Below, one piece after another: positions 1 through 13,100 of a stretch of 64,000 nucleotides of DNA. Made by a program: the position numbers and the translations under genes. Below the pieces are notes generated by a model. The model had not been told where the DNA came from and ran no database searches. It saw only the letters and a program-made list of their open reading frames with translations. The stretch's first letter is position 1. The number at the start of each line of letters is the position of its first letter. The stretch is from Drosophila persimilis (Eukaryota; Arthropoda; Insecta; Diptera; Drosophilidae), in contig NW_020825288.1 of assembly GCF_003286085.1 (NCBI RefSeq), forward strand, positions 18,848,001 through 18,912,000, given 5' to 3'.

Positions 1-508
1 CGTTGTCATACGATCCAGCCACTGAGCGGCTAATATATCCGGGCACAATTGCTATAAAACTTGCAGCGAACAATCCAGCTCCAGACGACCATAGCTCCTT
101 TGTCAATAAATATGTGGAAATTGATGTTAGGCCACTAAAAACAGGTGCCAAAAATACGCAAATGTCACGAATATGGACGGGAATGTTGAGTACGTGGAGA
201 AGGTAATGAATTCCTCCAGATGTTATCATTAATCCTGGATATACGGTTCCACCAACGATACGACCCAATGGATACCAAGCTCGTTCGTCAAACCAATTAA
301 GAAACTTGTACCATCCATGTTGCACCATGTAAGCCGTGGCTCGATAATTAAACCAGGGATCAAACTCATGGATAATTGATTCAAATCGTATGACAGCAAA
401 GAGGCGTGAAGAAAATCCGGCTAGCCAGGCTATTAATAATATTGAAAACGTAATAAGGCTGCTGTAGCCAGCGACTTTACTGTTTATCATTTTTGGCGTT
501 CGATTCAT
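1..508 (-). CDS. Stt3B: STT3B-type oligosaccharyltransferase catalytic subunit, N-terminal part (runs off the left edge)
   Basis: Catalytic subunit of the ER oligosaccharyltransferase, which moves the lipid-linked glycan onto Asn in N-X-S/T sequons. Read from the ATG at 508 down to 1, the frame is open for 169 codons without an intron. It starts [11 protein letters not shown], followed by a hydrophobic first membrane segment, then [19 protein letters not shown], the luminal catalytic motif [28 protein letters not shown], then [14 protein letters not shown] and [14 protein letters not shown] at the window edge. [12 protein letters not shown] and FDPWFNYR match STT3B better than STT3A (which has TRLFAVLRFES and FDPYFNYR); this comparison is from memory. 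An in-frame stop lies just upstream of the ATG, so this start is well supported. The rest of the gene (about 600 residues expected) lies outside the window. Divergent from the exon at 1120-1204. Confidence 0.93.
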   Translation of the reverse strand, partial: MNRTPKMINSKVAGYSSLITFSILLIAWLAGFSSRLFAVIRFESIIHEFDPWFNYRATAYMVQHGWYKFLNWFDERAWYPLGRIVGGTVYPGLMITSGGIHYLLHVLNIPVHIRDICVFLAPVFSGLTSISTYLLTKELWSSGAGLFAASFIAIVPGYISRSVAGSYDN

Positions 509-1119
509 ATCTTCATTCAAGCCAGACAAGAGTTAAAACTTAAAACCGATCAACCACACATTTTCTTTTTAGACACGTAGTCTAAAAATCACCGGCTAGA
601 ACTGTCTATATGCAAATTATCGATAGATTATATTCGATTGAAAGACATTAATGGTACTCATTTAATTTGATAATTCTATACAACATTTAATATTATTTCA
701 GTGGAATGCCTGAAACGGAATTATATAGATTTATTTACATCAGTGGTCTACACGCAGCCATTTACGTGGTTTGCAGTGCAGCGAAAAAACAGATATATCT
801 ACATGGAAAAATTCACCTGTGTGTATTTAAAATTTAACGATAGTGACTTCAAACTTTGCACAAATATGCCAGGCCTCTAGATCCGAATTAATAGGCTATT
901 TATACTGACAACACTCCACCATCCGTTTCGGGGATGATCTGTAAGGTTTTGCCGTTCCGGAAATTTCCCAGTTAGTTCTCCATCCATTTTGAATGTTCCT
1001 ACGCCGCACGTTTCTACGCGATAGTTAGCCGATGGTTTTCAAATGCAGCTCTAAATAATTGTCATTCACAACAAAAAAATGGTATTAGCTGCGAAAACGT
1101 AAGCAATGATTGTGACCAA
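509..1119. promoter_or_regulatory. Divergent promoter region with a DRE (TATCGATA) site
   Basis: This gap of about 610 bp separates the STT3B start (minus) from the ATG at 1120 (plus). A perfect TATCGATA lies at 618-625. That is the DNA-replication-related element bound by DREF, typical of Drosophila housekeeping core promoters and fitting for an oligosaccharyltransferase gene. The reading frame ahead of 1120 is open for about 50 codons back to a stop but has no earlier ATG, so 840-1119 is probably 5' UTR of the plus-strand gene. Promoter assignment is inference; the motif is seen. Confidence 0.5.
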
Positions 1120-4100
1120 ATGAACAAAAAACATCAACAATCACAGCATAAAACAGATGAAAATAAATGTAAAATGGAACAAGAAGGAGTAGCAAATTCC
1201 AGTGGTAAGTTTAATAGATATATTTCTTATTTATTAATTTTATTATAATATATACATAATAGTAATACCATGAAAAAGGCTGGAATTGAGCTGGGATGGG
1301 CTGAGATTAGGACAAATAAAATAAAAATAAAATGGTCTGAGCGGGGGTGTTCCAAATGTAACCGCCGCACAGAGTAAGTGCACCCTATCTAAAAATAGAC
1401 TCACAAGGAACCTGTGCGTTCCTTCCCATACAATAAGAGTAGAACTGCTAGCTATATAAAGAGATGCATTCGTTCAATAAGACTCAGTATCAGAAACAGT
1501 ACCACAACTGCCTGTCACTCATTTTCCCATCGCAATCATCAGAGGCTGTCGCCGTGTTTTCAGATCCTCATTTTGCGCACCGTAGGATACCCACTCCGCA
1601 GTCCAACTGGTTCAAGTTCTAGTTGCGACGACCAAACTGTAGACGGTTTATGTACCGTATACATCCCAGCTTCCTACACACACATACACATTCACATTTG
1701 GTGACCCCCGACCGTGGTCATCCCTTCAAACTGTCAGACAAGATATAGTCAAAGGATTCGATCTGGAGATCAGATTGAAGAAGTCAACAGGAAATCTTCA
1801 GTAAAATTTGGTACCAGGCCATACACTTACGGTAGCATCTCCTACCAATAAGTATAACTTTGGAAAATCTGACATATTCAGGTTATCAGCCCACAAAAAA
1901 ACAGCTACAGAATTCGATTACCATCGAGGCTATCAATTTTTGTTGTTCATGCGTTCCATAGATTGGAAACAGCACAAATCCCTCCATCCAACACATCACC
2001 TGTACTATTACCTTTTTGACCGACAACGGTTGCGATTCGGAGCGTATCCAGCTGCGAAGCATATAAAACACTCCCAACGGGTCAAAAGTAAGAAGTACAA
2101 ACAGATAGAATGGATACACAAAGGAGGAAGAAGCTGCCGATATGGCAATGGATGTGCAGCAAGATATTGGCGAGGAGATATCAAGGCGCATTCGGAACTT
2201 TAGAAGAGATCCCCAAGAAAGGAAGCAAAAGGCCTCTTACTTTCAAGCCAAAATATCGGCAATCGAAAATGCGTGGAATCGTTTCAATAAAAAAGACTTC
2301 AAACTTCGCGATAAAACGGATGAATATGTAAATTTTCGTAAAGACTTACGTACAACATGTATGCATTGACAAGCTATTGCAGACAACTAGCGTTCGTGGG
2401 GAACGTCTAATCGTCACTTAAGAAGATCATGAGGAACCTCCTGTAGGTTCTAAAGAAAGCGATCTGATCCAGAAGTCCCCGAAGGTTGACAGCAAATTGC
2501 TCTCACTATGTTGCAACTCCGTCGGATCGTCGGACATCGCTGAGAGCGGCACGCTTCAATTTTCGCGAGCAGCGTAGAAAGCTCATCAAACGTATACCTC
2601 CGAGTGAACGTGGCCTTGTAGAAGAGAGTTTTGAAACTCTTCACTCCGGCTTCACATAGACCCCATACCCATCCCATATGTGGAGCTCCCGCTGATGGCG
2701 ATACGCATCAGTCACCGAGTCCTTAAGCGGGTCAAGGAAGTCACTGGAAAGCAGTGTTGGTGCACCACCGAATGTTTTATGGAAGAATAATTAGATGTCG
2801 TTCGTCATATTTTAGCATTTCAGAACCTGCGACACGGCCGCATGCTCTGATAAACCCATGACGGTCTAGGAAAGGGTTAATGTTTAGGGTAGAACTTGAC
2901 CTTGGCGTTGGACGCTTACCACTTAGGCAGGTAAGACAGCTTCGGTACTATCGCCGCTCGTAAGATGGCCCTCTTGCGCGGTGGCTAATTTCTGGCAGCG
3001 CTTCGTAAAGCGCAGGATGTATGCACGGACTCGTAGAGCTCTCTCCAGACTGCAGAATCCTTCGAGGAAGTCTTCGGCTGGGTTTTGTGCGAAATGGAGC
3101 TTAACAGTACTCTGCTCTGAGGTCATAATGGGAGAGTTGTTAACGGGTACTGGCCATTGATCTCTGCCCCTCTGCAGCCAAGTTGGTCCGTGCCACCAGA
3201 ATTGGTTCTCAGCTAACTCCTGTAACGGTACGCCTCTGCTGGCTACGTCCGCGGGGTTCTGTTCGGATGGAACGTGACACCACTTCTCAATATCGGTCGC
3301 AGGATAGCCGCCGCCATTTCGGAAAAAAGCGCTGCACCGCAAAGCTCTAAACTGTGAGACGCTGCACCTCAAAGAGATGGTCAACCTCAATGCGTACGTA
3401 GATCGCGGCACCGTAAGCCTTATCGGATGCATCGCAGAACCCACTATGTTTGATTTTTACCGTTGGTTGGGAGCCAATCCAATCCATCCCTCAGTACAAA
3501 GTACACCAGGACCGTATAGAATCAGTACAGAAAAACTTTTTACTCTTTGCTCTGCGGGGCCTTAACTGGGATGCGGGTGTAAGACTCCCATCTTACTCTA
3601 GTAGACTATTATTAGTGAACCTCCCATCCTTAGTTAACCGTAGAAAAATGCTTGGTGTGATATTTATGCACAACTTGATCAGGGGTGACATAGACAGCCC
3701 TGATCTGTTGAGCCGCATAAACTTCACGATTCCTATTAGACTGACTAGAAACTTTATACCGTTGTTCCTTCCACTTTGTAGATCGAATTATTCCTTGCAT
3801 GAACCGTTTAGGGTCTTATGCTCGGATTATAATTCCCTCTACCATATTATATCCTCCACTAATTCTCTTCCTCTTATTAAATTACTAATCCTTACACAAC
3901 TTTCTAGTAATTAGTAATTGTAGTGGTATTTGTATTTTGTATTTTATTGCATGCTTAATTTCTTAATAAGTTTAGTGCTAATTTTCCTCGAATGTTAGTC
4001 TAATATCTATCTTTCTTGCATGCTCGCGTTTGGTTCGGCTACGCACCGCGCGTCATGCGGCAGCGCCCCTCGGTCGGTTGGGCGGGAGGAGGGCTGCGTT

Positions 4101-7100
4101 TTGCCTGGGATCCGCGCTTAACAGCCTTCTGCTGGTGTCACACGGGCCACTTGACGGTGCAGTAATTGCATCGCCTCTTGATAGATGCAGTCATTGCATG
4201 TCAACGTCCAAAAAAATACGGATTTCGTCGAGAACGGTAACCCCGCGGGAAACTTTGTCAGCGCTGGCACATCTCGCTTGGAAGCTTGGATTTCTTGCAT
4301 GAAGATCTTGGACCGGACAATGAATGGGGCGAACCACCCCGCGGGGTCGAACAACCTTGCGATCTAGGACAGAACTGCTCGCTTGGTGTAAGACGAATCA
4401 GGTGCCAGCTCAGGAGGGACAAAAAAGAACTCGTCTGAAGTCGCTTTCCAGCGAATCCCGAGAGTTTTAGCTCCGGCTAGGACATCGTCGACAAACATGA
4501 ATGACCGGATAATGTAACTTTCTCTCGGGAATCTGGACTGGACGTCGCCTACTAGATGTTGCAACACCCGGATGGCAAGAAAAGGAGCACACCTGACTCC
4601 AAAGTCCCTCCTTGTTTCGAAATAATAGTCGCTGGAATTTCGGATCAACCCAAATCTGGCGATGCATTTTGGTGATGTCCGCGTTGAACACGTACCGTAA
4701 ATAACGCCACTTTAGGATCTGGAGCGTCAATTCAGATTGGAGGACCGGGCCGGCGTGCAGAAGATCATTCAAACTCACTCCGTTGGTCGAAGGGCTGGAT
4801 GCGTTAAATACCACGAAGACCTTCGTGGTAGTGCTCTCAGGCTCGAAGACAGCGTGGTGCGGAAGGTAGTAGCTTGAGGTTGACCCTCGAAGGCATGTGG
4901 TGTTCTTCTGCTTTTCCACAAAGGCAGTGCACCTGGAGCTGGTAAGCGACCTGACCACAGATGCATTCTTGGCAGCCCTGCGACGATTCTTAAGCAGACG
5001 TGGGAAGTGCCAAACTATTCATTGCGACTGTGTGGATGCAAACAACCAGCTCAAAGAATTAGAAGAATCTATATTCAGCTCATGGGCAAGTGCTCTGATC
5101 AGGAATCATTACAGCTAAAAACAAGTGAAATTTAAATTCATTCCTCCCAGAGCTCCATCGTTTGGCGGCCTCTGGGAAGCGACGGTAAAATCATCAAGAA
5201 GCTGTTGATAACAACCACCAACTCAGCCTCTTTGACATTTGAAGAATTGAGCACAGTGATAATCGAAATTGAAGCGATTCTCAATTCTCGACCCATTACT
5301 CCAATGTCAAATGGCCCGACTGATACAACAGCACTCACCCAATGACACTTCTTGATTGTTGAACCATTGACAACGCCACTGACGTCAATGTTGATCAACA
5401 TGGAAAAACATTGTTAAAGCGCTGAGAATTGGTATCGCGCCTAAAGCGTTCATTCTGGAAACTATGGTCTGCGGAATACCTCCAAGAATTGCAAGCTCGG
5501 CATAAGTGGAAGACCGCTTCACCAAACGTACCTGAAGGACTATTAGTTTTGGTGAAGGATGACAAACTTCCAGTAATGAAGTGGCCAATGGGTCGAATCA
5601 TTAAGACATATCCTGGACAGGACAACAACGTAAGAGTAGTTGATGTTAAGACAGCATCTGGCGTATACAAGCGCCCGATCACTCGTGTAGCGCTGCTATT
5701 TCCCGAAGATGTGGCAATCAAACGTTCCAACAACGTGATCAATGACAGCACGGAAAATGATGAGCCACCCAAACAGCGAACAAGAATATTGTTACCTATA
5801 TTAACATCAACATCATTAGTGCTGTTGCTCATGCTTCCATTAACAGTGTCACAGTCAATAAATGTGACACAATACGCAAACAAGCCTGGAATATTCTATG
5901 AGAAGCTTGGAACACCAAGAATAGCAACTTCTGAGTGGACCATGATCGTATACTATGACTTAGACCCATATTGGAAAGATATGCTAATAATGTCTGCTGG
6001 AATGTCAGAGTTACGACAAATGTGCTCTGAATTAAAAAAAGTTCCGGCATGCAACTCCATAGTTCAACATGACGAAAATCTTCCTCCAACGCGTTGGCCA
6101 CTGGCTAGAGTGGTCGATGTCGTTATGGGCAAGGAAGGAGTGTGGCGCGTCGCTGACCTGAAGACATCCTCAGGAAACATCAGGAGGAATCTGTTGAGAG
6201 ACTAGCTCCCAACGGGGGGAGTATGTTCGGGCCAGCCGCCGAAGAATAACCGTAAATTTAAACATTGTTATTGTATGAGCAGAGTGAGCCGCCTATGTTT
6301 TGCATGCGTTGACGTTCTGCAGAGCTGCTGCGCTCTCCCGCTAAAGGGGCTCTCTGCAGCCGCCACTTCGGCAATCACATGATCTGCCGCCTTCGTGTTT
6401 TAGTTCCATGCTAACCCCTCTGCGCATCGGTTGCATACCTCTTACCTATTTGGCCCTAGCAAGCAATCGGCTTCAGCTCAGCCACAAAATCAAATATATA
6501 TTATAAAGTTTAACCTAGTTCTCTTTTTTATTTTGGAAACAAATTGGTGCCAAAAAAGCTTGGCATCTCAAACAATAATCTTATTGGTGTTCTTAAATTG
6601 AATAAAGACCCGGTCGCGAACGTAAAATAGTTCCATTTTTTTTACCTTATCACCTCACATTCAACTTATATCAAGAATCACCTTTCTTATAGGAGAAAGT
6701 TAACTTTTGCTTATTTTAAAAGGTTTTCAGATCAAAGTTAACGAAATTATATGTCAAGTGGTTGAAGTAATTGTGTTTCAATTAATTTAGAAAATAATAT
6801 CTGGACAAAAGTATATGGAAGTGTGTATTGATTGCCTTTTAAATTTTTGGCCTTATTGGAAACGCCCATACATATACATATATAAATTATTCATTAAAAT
6901 TTTTCAGGATTGTAAAATAAAAGTAATTCTATTAATCTAATACACGATAAGAGTTACATATGTATTGAACGCATGTTGCAGATTCTGTGGTTAAAATAAA
7001 TTAGAAACGAAAGTCTACAAGTCCAACTCGAGGATCAAACTAAATTAAACAAAACCCAGGCCTGAGACCTCTCGGTATAAAGCACCATCTATCACGTTCT

Positions 7101-10100
7101 CTATCAGAATCATACCCGTGCCTATCATACTTGGGGACTACAGGGAATCGTTGCAGACATGACTACGATAGTAGCATGCCCTGATCATTATGAGAAGGTA
7201 CACGTTGATAAAAAGTTCAAAGTTTTTGTACTGATTTTTCCGAGACCGTACTATTCCTCTTTTCAAATAATAACGAGGGGGAAAGTTGTGAGCTGCTGCG
7301 GAGACCGCAACTCAACATTTATACCTGATACTTAGTCAGTATGGCTATCCTCCGGCAGACGCCGCTAAAATTAAACGATACGACAAAGAGTGCGTGCGAG
7401 AGAGACAGCAAACCAGTCTGAGCGGGTCGTCGGACGCTGCGTAGCCACTGCAAATTGATTTGTTCCTTTTGGCTATAAAAATGATCCGATCTCCTTCATA
7501 TTCAGCAATCTGATAGATATGGTCATTCTCTATGATTGTGTGTTTTTAGTTTTATCAAATCTTCAATATTGTGGATGCCACAGATTTTCGTCCTTTGTGG
7601 GGGCGGAAAGGGCTAGGGCGAAATTTTTTAATACACATTTTATAGTGAGATCTAACAGGAGTGTGGATACCAAATTTGGGTAGTCTAGCCTTAATAGTCT
7701 CTGAGATTTGTGGATGCCCCAGATTTTCGTCCTTTGCGGGGGCGGAAGGGGTTTGGCAAAATTTAGAAACTAACTTGTGAAGTTCCGATATCACAGGAGT
7801 GTGGATACCAAATTTGGTTGCTCTAGCTCTTATTGTCGCTGAGATCCTTGAACTCACATTTTGCAATTGGCAAAGCCGACCATGAAACCTTGTGGATGCC
7901 ACAGATGTTCGTCTTTTGTGGGGGCGGAAGTGGGCGGGTGACACAGTGACATATCACAGAAGTCCGGATATAAAATTTCGTTGGTCTAGCTCTTATAGTC
8001 TCTGAGCACTAGGCGCTGATAGGGACGGACAGACAGACAGGGCTCAATCGACTCGGCTATTGATGCTGATCAAGAATATATGTATATACTTTATGGGGTC
8101 GGAAAGGATTCCTTCTGGACGTTACACACATCCATTTTCACCACAAATCCAATATACGCCTATACTCATTTTGAGTATCGGGTATAATAATGATAGACAT
8201 CCTCTGGATTGTCTGAAAGTAGTTTTAGGAAAGGAGAGTAGAGTGGATTGTGGTAGATAATAATCGAATTTTCATTAGTCGTCCAATGATGCTGTTTGGC
8301 CAAAAATAAACGGGCTGAAAACAATACCAGAAAAATATATATACATACGTAGCCGAAAAGACTCTGGTCTGGTCAAGACTATACCAAATGAAAAAATAAA
8401 AAAAATATTTAAAATTTTCTGTACATAATAATTCATTTTAATGATAATTACATAGATAAATATGTACATACATATGTCGTGGGATCCGCTGGTCTGGTAT
8501 ACCGGTATGTACATATGTAAGTATAAGTATATATGAACATGTTTTGATGTAGTAGTAAATTCATAGTGGAACTTGTGAATTTAAACGAAAAATAAAAGTA
8601 CATACTATATGTGAGACAGCTCAGCTTTGAATCATCACAGTTTCTTCTCAGAGCTTGTTCAAGTCTAGTGCATTCTGATCTTTCATTCTTAGCTGCTGTT
8701 TTTCGTGTGACTAAAAATTAACAATGGATGAGGAACAAATGTGGAAAGGGTTTTTCCTGAAATTGCACGAGCTCAAAATGAATCCACCCACAGAACACGA
8801 ATATCAGTAAGTTTAATAGACAACTATATAAAATACATATGAAAATATACATATGTATGTATGTAAACATAATAATGCACACGAATATGATGACATGTAC
8901 ATTATCACAAATAAATGTATTAATGAATATTTTTTGGAATCGTTCTGTTTCGATATCACGCCACACATCTACATACTTTCATACATACATATGTACTTAG
9001 AGACCATGAACTTAGAAAATAAACAGAAATAAAGAAATGTGACTCACACATATGTATGTATGTACATATGTACGTATGTGAGTACCTAACCATATCATAC
9101 AAATGAATACTCTGTTGGGGAATAGAGTTTACGCTTATGGCCACATGACATTAGACTTTGGCAACTGACTAAATGCAAACTATAACCATCTCTGTTTTTG
9201 CAGTTAGTCAGTTAGTAAAGGCTTTTATATGGCAATTGCAAGAAGCATATTAATTTTAAGTGTCCTAATTGCACTATATGCTGCTAGGAATTTTAGATTA
9301 GTATTTCTAAAAAAAGAAAGAAAAGAATGAGCTGATCAAACCAAGCTGAGCTGAGCTGACGGTGCGAGACACAAATGCGAAAAGTGGCAAAGAAAATGCC
9401 CATGGATGAAGCTTTCTGGTCCCAGAATCTAATAACAAACGCAATTACACGTAAGCGTCCGAACTTTTATCGGAGGTTCCAATTGAACTGGTGGTTAATG
9501 CGAAAAGAGGGGGGTATTATGTTCGGAACACGATCAAACCATGTTTTGCTCTCACTTCTCACGAGTGATGGGAAAAACATAAAGAGAAAGAGAGAAACCA
9601 CGACCGTTTATTAAGTTTTAATGTTAATTATTGCACATATTTTATCCTCTTTCCTGCTGACAACAATTTTTTTAATATAGAGAGAGAGAATAAGTTGGCG
9701 CGTGGAAGGGGTTGCATAGCAGTTGCAAATTTCATTTGTTTCTTCTGGCTATAATAATTGTCCAGATTCCTCAATCTTCTTGATATGGTCAGTCTGTATA
9801 ATTGTGTGTTTTATGTTTTCCGTATCTTTAAAATTGTTCATGCCACAGATTTTTGTCCTTTGTGGGGGCGGGGCCACATTTTTTAGTACACTTGTAACAG
9901 TCTAGATTCAAAACTTGGTTGCTCGATCTCTGAGATAGACATAGACTATATCGACTGAGCTATTGATGATGATCAGAAATATACACATATGTATACTTAA
10001 TGGGGTCGGAAACGGAACATCCACCACCAAACTTGTTTAGAGGAGGATATCAAATAAATGACCTTGCTTTCAAAATAATAACGCACGTATTTGTAAATAA

Positions 10101-13100
10101 TTAAATTAGTGTTTATTGTGTATTTGTGATCGGAGCTGCACTAAAGCTAAAGCCTGTTACGCGCGGATCTCAGGCAGTAACGCAGGTCTCCTCCCGCCCA
10201 ATCGACCGAAAAGCGCTGCCGCATGATGCGCGACTCGTCAAACGAACCGATCGATAAATGTTAGACTGATATACGAGAATATACTAGACCTAACTTGCTA
10301 AAAGAACTAAGCATGCATTCGAAATATAAATACTAATAGGAATTATACGGTCCTGGTGTAATATTTACTGATGGCATCATACACAAGAGCCGTATTCTAA
10401 GATCGGACGAACTAGCGAGATATGAAGTGTCTTCGTTATATAGAGGTCGTAAAATTCCTTTGACCACTTGTTTATAAACCCTAGCAGAACCATGTCCTTG
10501 TCAACAAGGGTAATAATCTCAAGAGAATCACCGCACAGGGTCTAAGGAGCGAACAAGGGGCTGTTACGATAAAATGTCATTACTTTACATTTCGAGGCAT
10601 TAAGGTTAATCAAGTTTGCACAACATCATGACTGAAAGTTGAGATCGGAGATCGGATTGCAAGCGGGATTGAAGTGAAGACACAGAGCTTAACCTCAGGT
10701 GTTTCAGGTGTGGAGTTACAATCTTCTAAAACATTTTAGGAATAACGGATAATTTCGATACGCCTCTATAGTTCTTTGCATCAGACTTACTACCTTTCTT
10801 ATGGAGAGGAATTATAAAAGCCAGGACTTGGTAAAATCACTGGCTTAACTAGTTGAATCTCATGAAACAGCAAGCCAAAATGCCGTAGGACTTCGGTAAA
10901 CCGCATGGGTATAGTGAGTGGAAGGGGTTGGGCTAACAACACTATGGTCGGATCCGATACAAAGCACAGATCAAGCAATCGAACCAAGGAACTTTTCACA
11001 TGGTTGACTTGAGACAGGAACAAAGTCAAGTCGTGACATGGGCACTAGGTTACTAGACTTATTTACCGAAGATCAAACAATTCCTGCCAAATTGAAGTCA
11101 CCAAGAAGTATCTATCATATGACAAGTGCTGCTCATAAATTATAAATATAAATAATAATGCGAGCAAGCAATTAATGTAAGGAAAGCGGGAAGAAACCGT
11201 TTTTCACACAGGAATTGCAATTCTTATTGAACCTAGACTGTGAAGTGATCCGACGTGAAGTTTGAGTCCACTGCAATTAGAACCCCTCCAGCACGTCGAG
11301 ACAAACGGTCCTTTCTAAAAGTTGTGGGTCCTGCCAATACTTCGGAAGTCGGAACCTCGATACTGTCCGGAAAAAGAGTGTTAAGTCAAGAGAAGAAATT
11401 GGATTTTTGAAAGGTTGGAAATAGAATGAGAAGATGAGGATGGCACATTTGTTTGATTCTGATTTGGAAGAGTTATGGGTAGCCTATGGCATCCACAATT
11501 TCGAAAATATGAGCAAGAAAACCAAAAAGGCACAATCATAGAGAATGACCGTATCTATTAGATTGCAGTTTGGCTACGTGGCTACGTAACCTCAGCCAGG
11601 CGCTTACTAATTTTATTTGTCTCTCACACGGTATCCTTCATGCAGTGGGCGCCCTCTGGTGAAAGGGAGCTAGATAGAAACACACATACTGACTGAACAT
11701 TGGCCATAAATGTCGAGGAGAGGCCCTTGCCGCATCTCTCGCTCGTTTTTGATTGTTTTTTAAGGAAAAATAATTGTTTAACTTTACTTATTATAATAAG
11801 TCAAACATTAAAAAACGTCAAAGCTTTCCTTTATACGGTTTACATGTATCAGAATGAAAATTAACCGAATCATTCAATGGAGCTTTAAACTATGACAAAC
11901 ATTTTGAAAGGAATATAAAGGACTGAGAAATACATAAAAAAAGTGTCTTTCGTTTGCTAAACAATATTTAAAATTTCTATTTAATAGGTTACAGGATGGA
12001 GACGGTGGGTTCTTCGAAAAGTTTGGTTCGCTTTTACGACAGAAATCTCAGTTAAATGAAAACATTTTAAGAACTCCACTGTCGTCTTTAAAAGAGGATA
12101 TTCAAATAGAAGAAAACGAATTAATTATAGAGAAGCCAAATCATGCGGATCCCATTGACACATTTGTGGAGGAAATTTTACCTCCTTGGGCTCCTACAAA
12201 TGATATTGGTGATACAGTTTTTGACTCTGGAACTGTAATGAATGTAAGTATATACATAGTAATCTTTCAATATCTTTTAATTCCCGTTAGACTTTAAAAT
12301 TAATAATGTTCCATTAAAAATTTAATAATGAAATGCTGTGGTTACTTAAATACTCTTGAAAATGTATGAGAAGTATCACCAAAATCATCAACCGTACTGT
12401 TTACACATGTGATGTCAACACCATAAGTGATCTCTCTTTTATATAAAAAGTCGTCGGATATTTTATTCAAAACATATGTGTCAAAAATTAAATGTCTGAC
12501 CATCGAGGGTATTTTTATTTGTTACTTAAGCAAATGAGACGGGGGTTGGCTACGCTACTTCCTTCTACGCGGTTACTCATTCTCTCTCTCTCTCTCCTTT
12601 TCACACACTCATCCTAGTTCAGTGCGCGCACCTTGTAGAAAGGATGCAAGAAAAAAACAAAGCTGGTTTTGGTGGACTTGGACTTTAAAAACTTACCATG
12701 GAAGCCACTCTGATTGAACCCACCTACAAATTAGAAATTTTGTATCAAGTAATTGATTGCTAGGTGTATGCTGGTCGCTCCTAGGGCGCGCCTACATACT
12801 CATTCGACATACTCTCCGCTGTGAAGTGCTTTTCCAATTTACCTTTGGTGTGGTGGTTGCTCGACATCAGTCGTTCTAAATCTTTACTGATATGCAGATT
12901 CAGCAGCTTTTCCAGTGTTTTGAGTAAAATATCGGCCTCTAACCCTTGGTGCTAAGTTTTCCTGCCTTGTGATGGAATACAAATCCGAGAGGTCTGCCAT
13001 TGGTTTAAGAACCTTCGCTTTTCGGATATATTGGATCAGCTTCCTATCTACCTCATCCAGCTTGGCCCCTCCAACAAAGTTATGAGTTCTGCATCAGTCA

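Noticed and set aside
3..206. Plus-strand 67-codon ORF at the left edge
   Set aside because: Antisense shadow of the clear STT3B frame on the minus strand.
1120..1204. First exon of the Munc13-4-like gene
   Set aside because: It ends in phase 1, while exon 11,988 starts in phase 2 and exon 16,900 in phase 0; the gene already has a good start at 8724.
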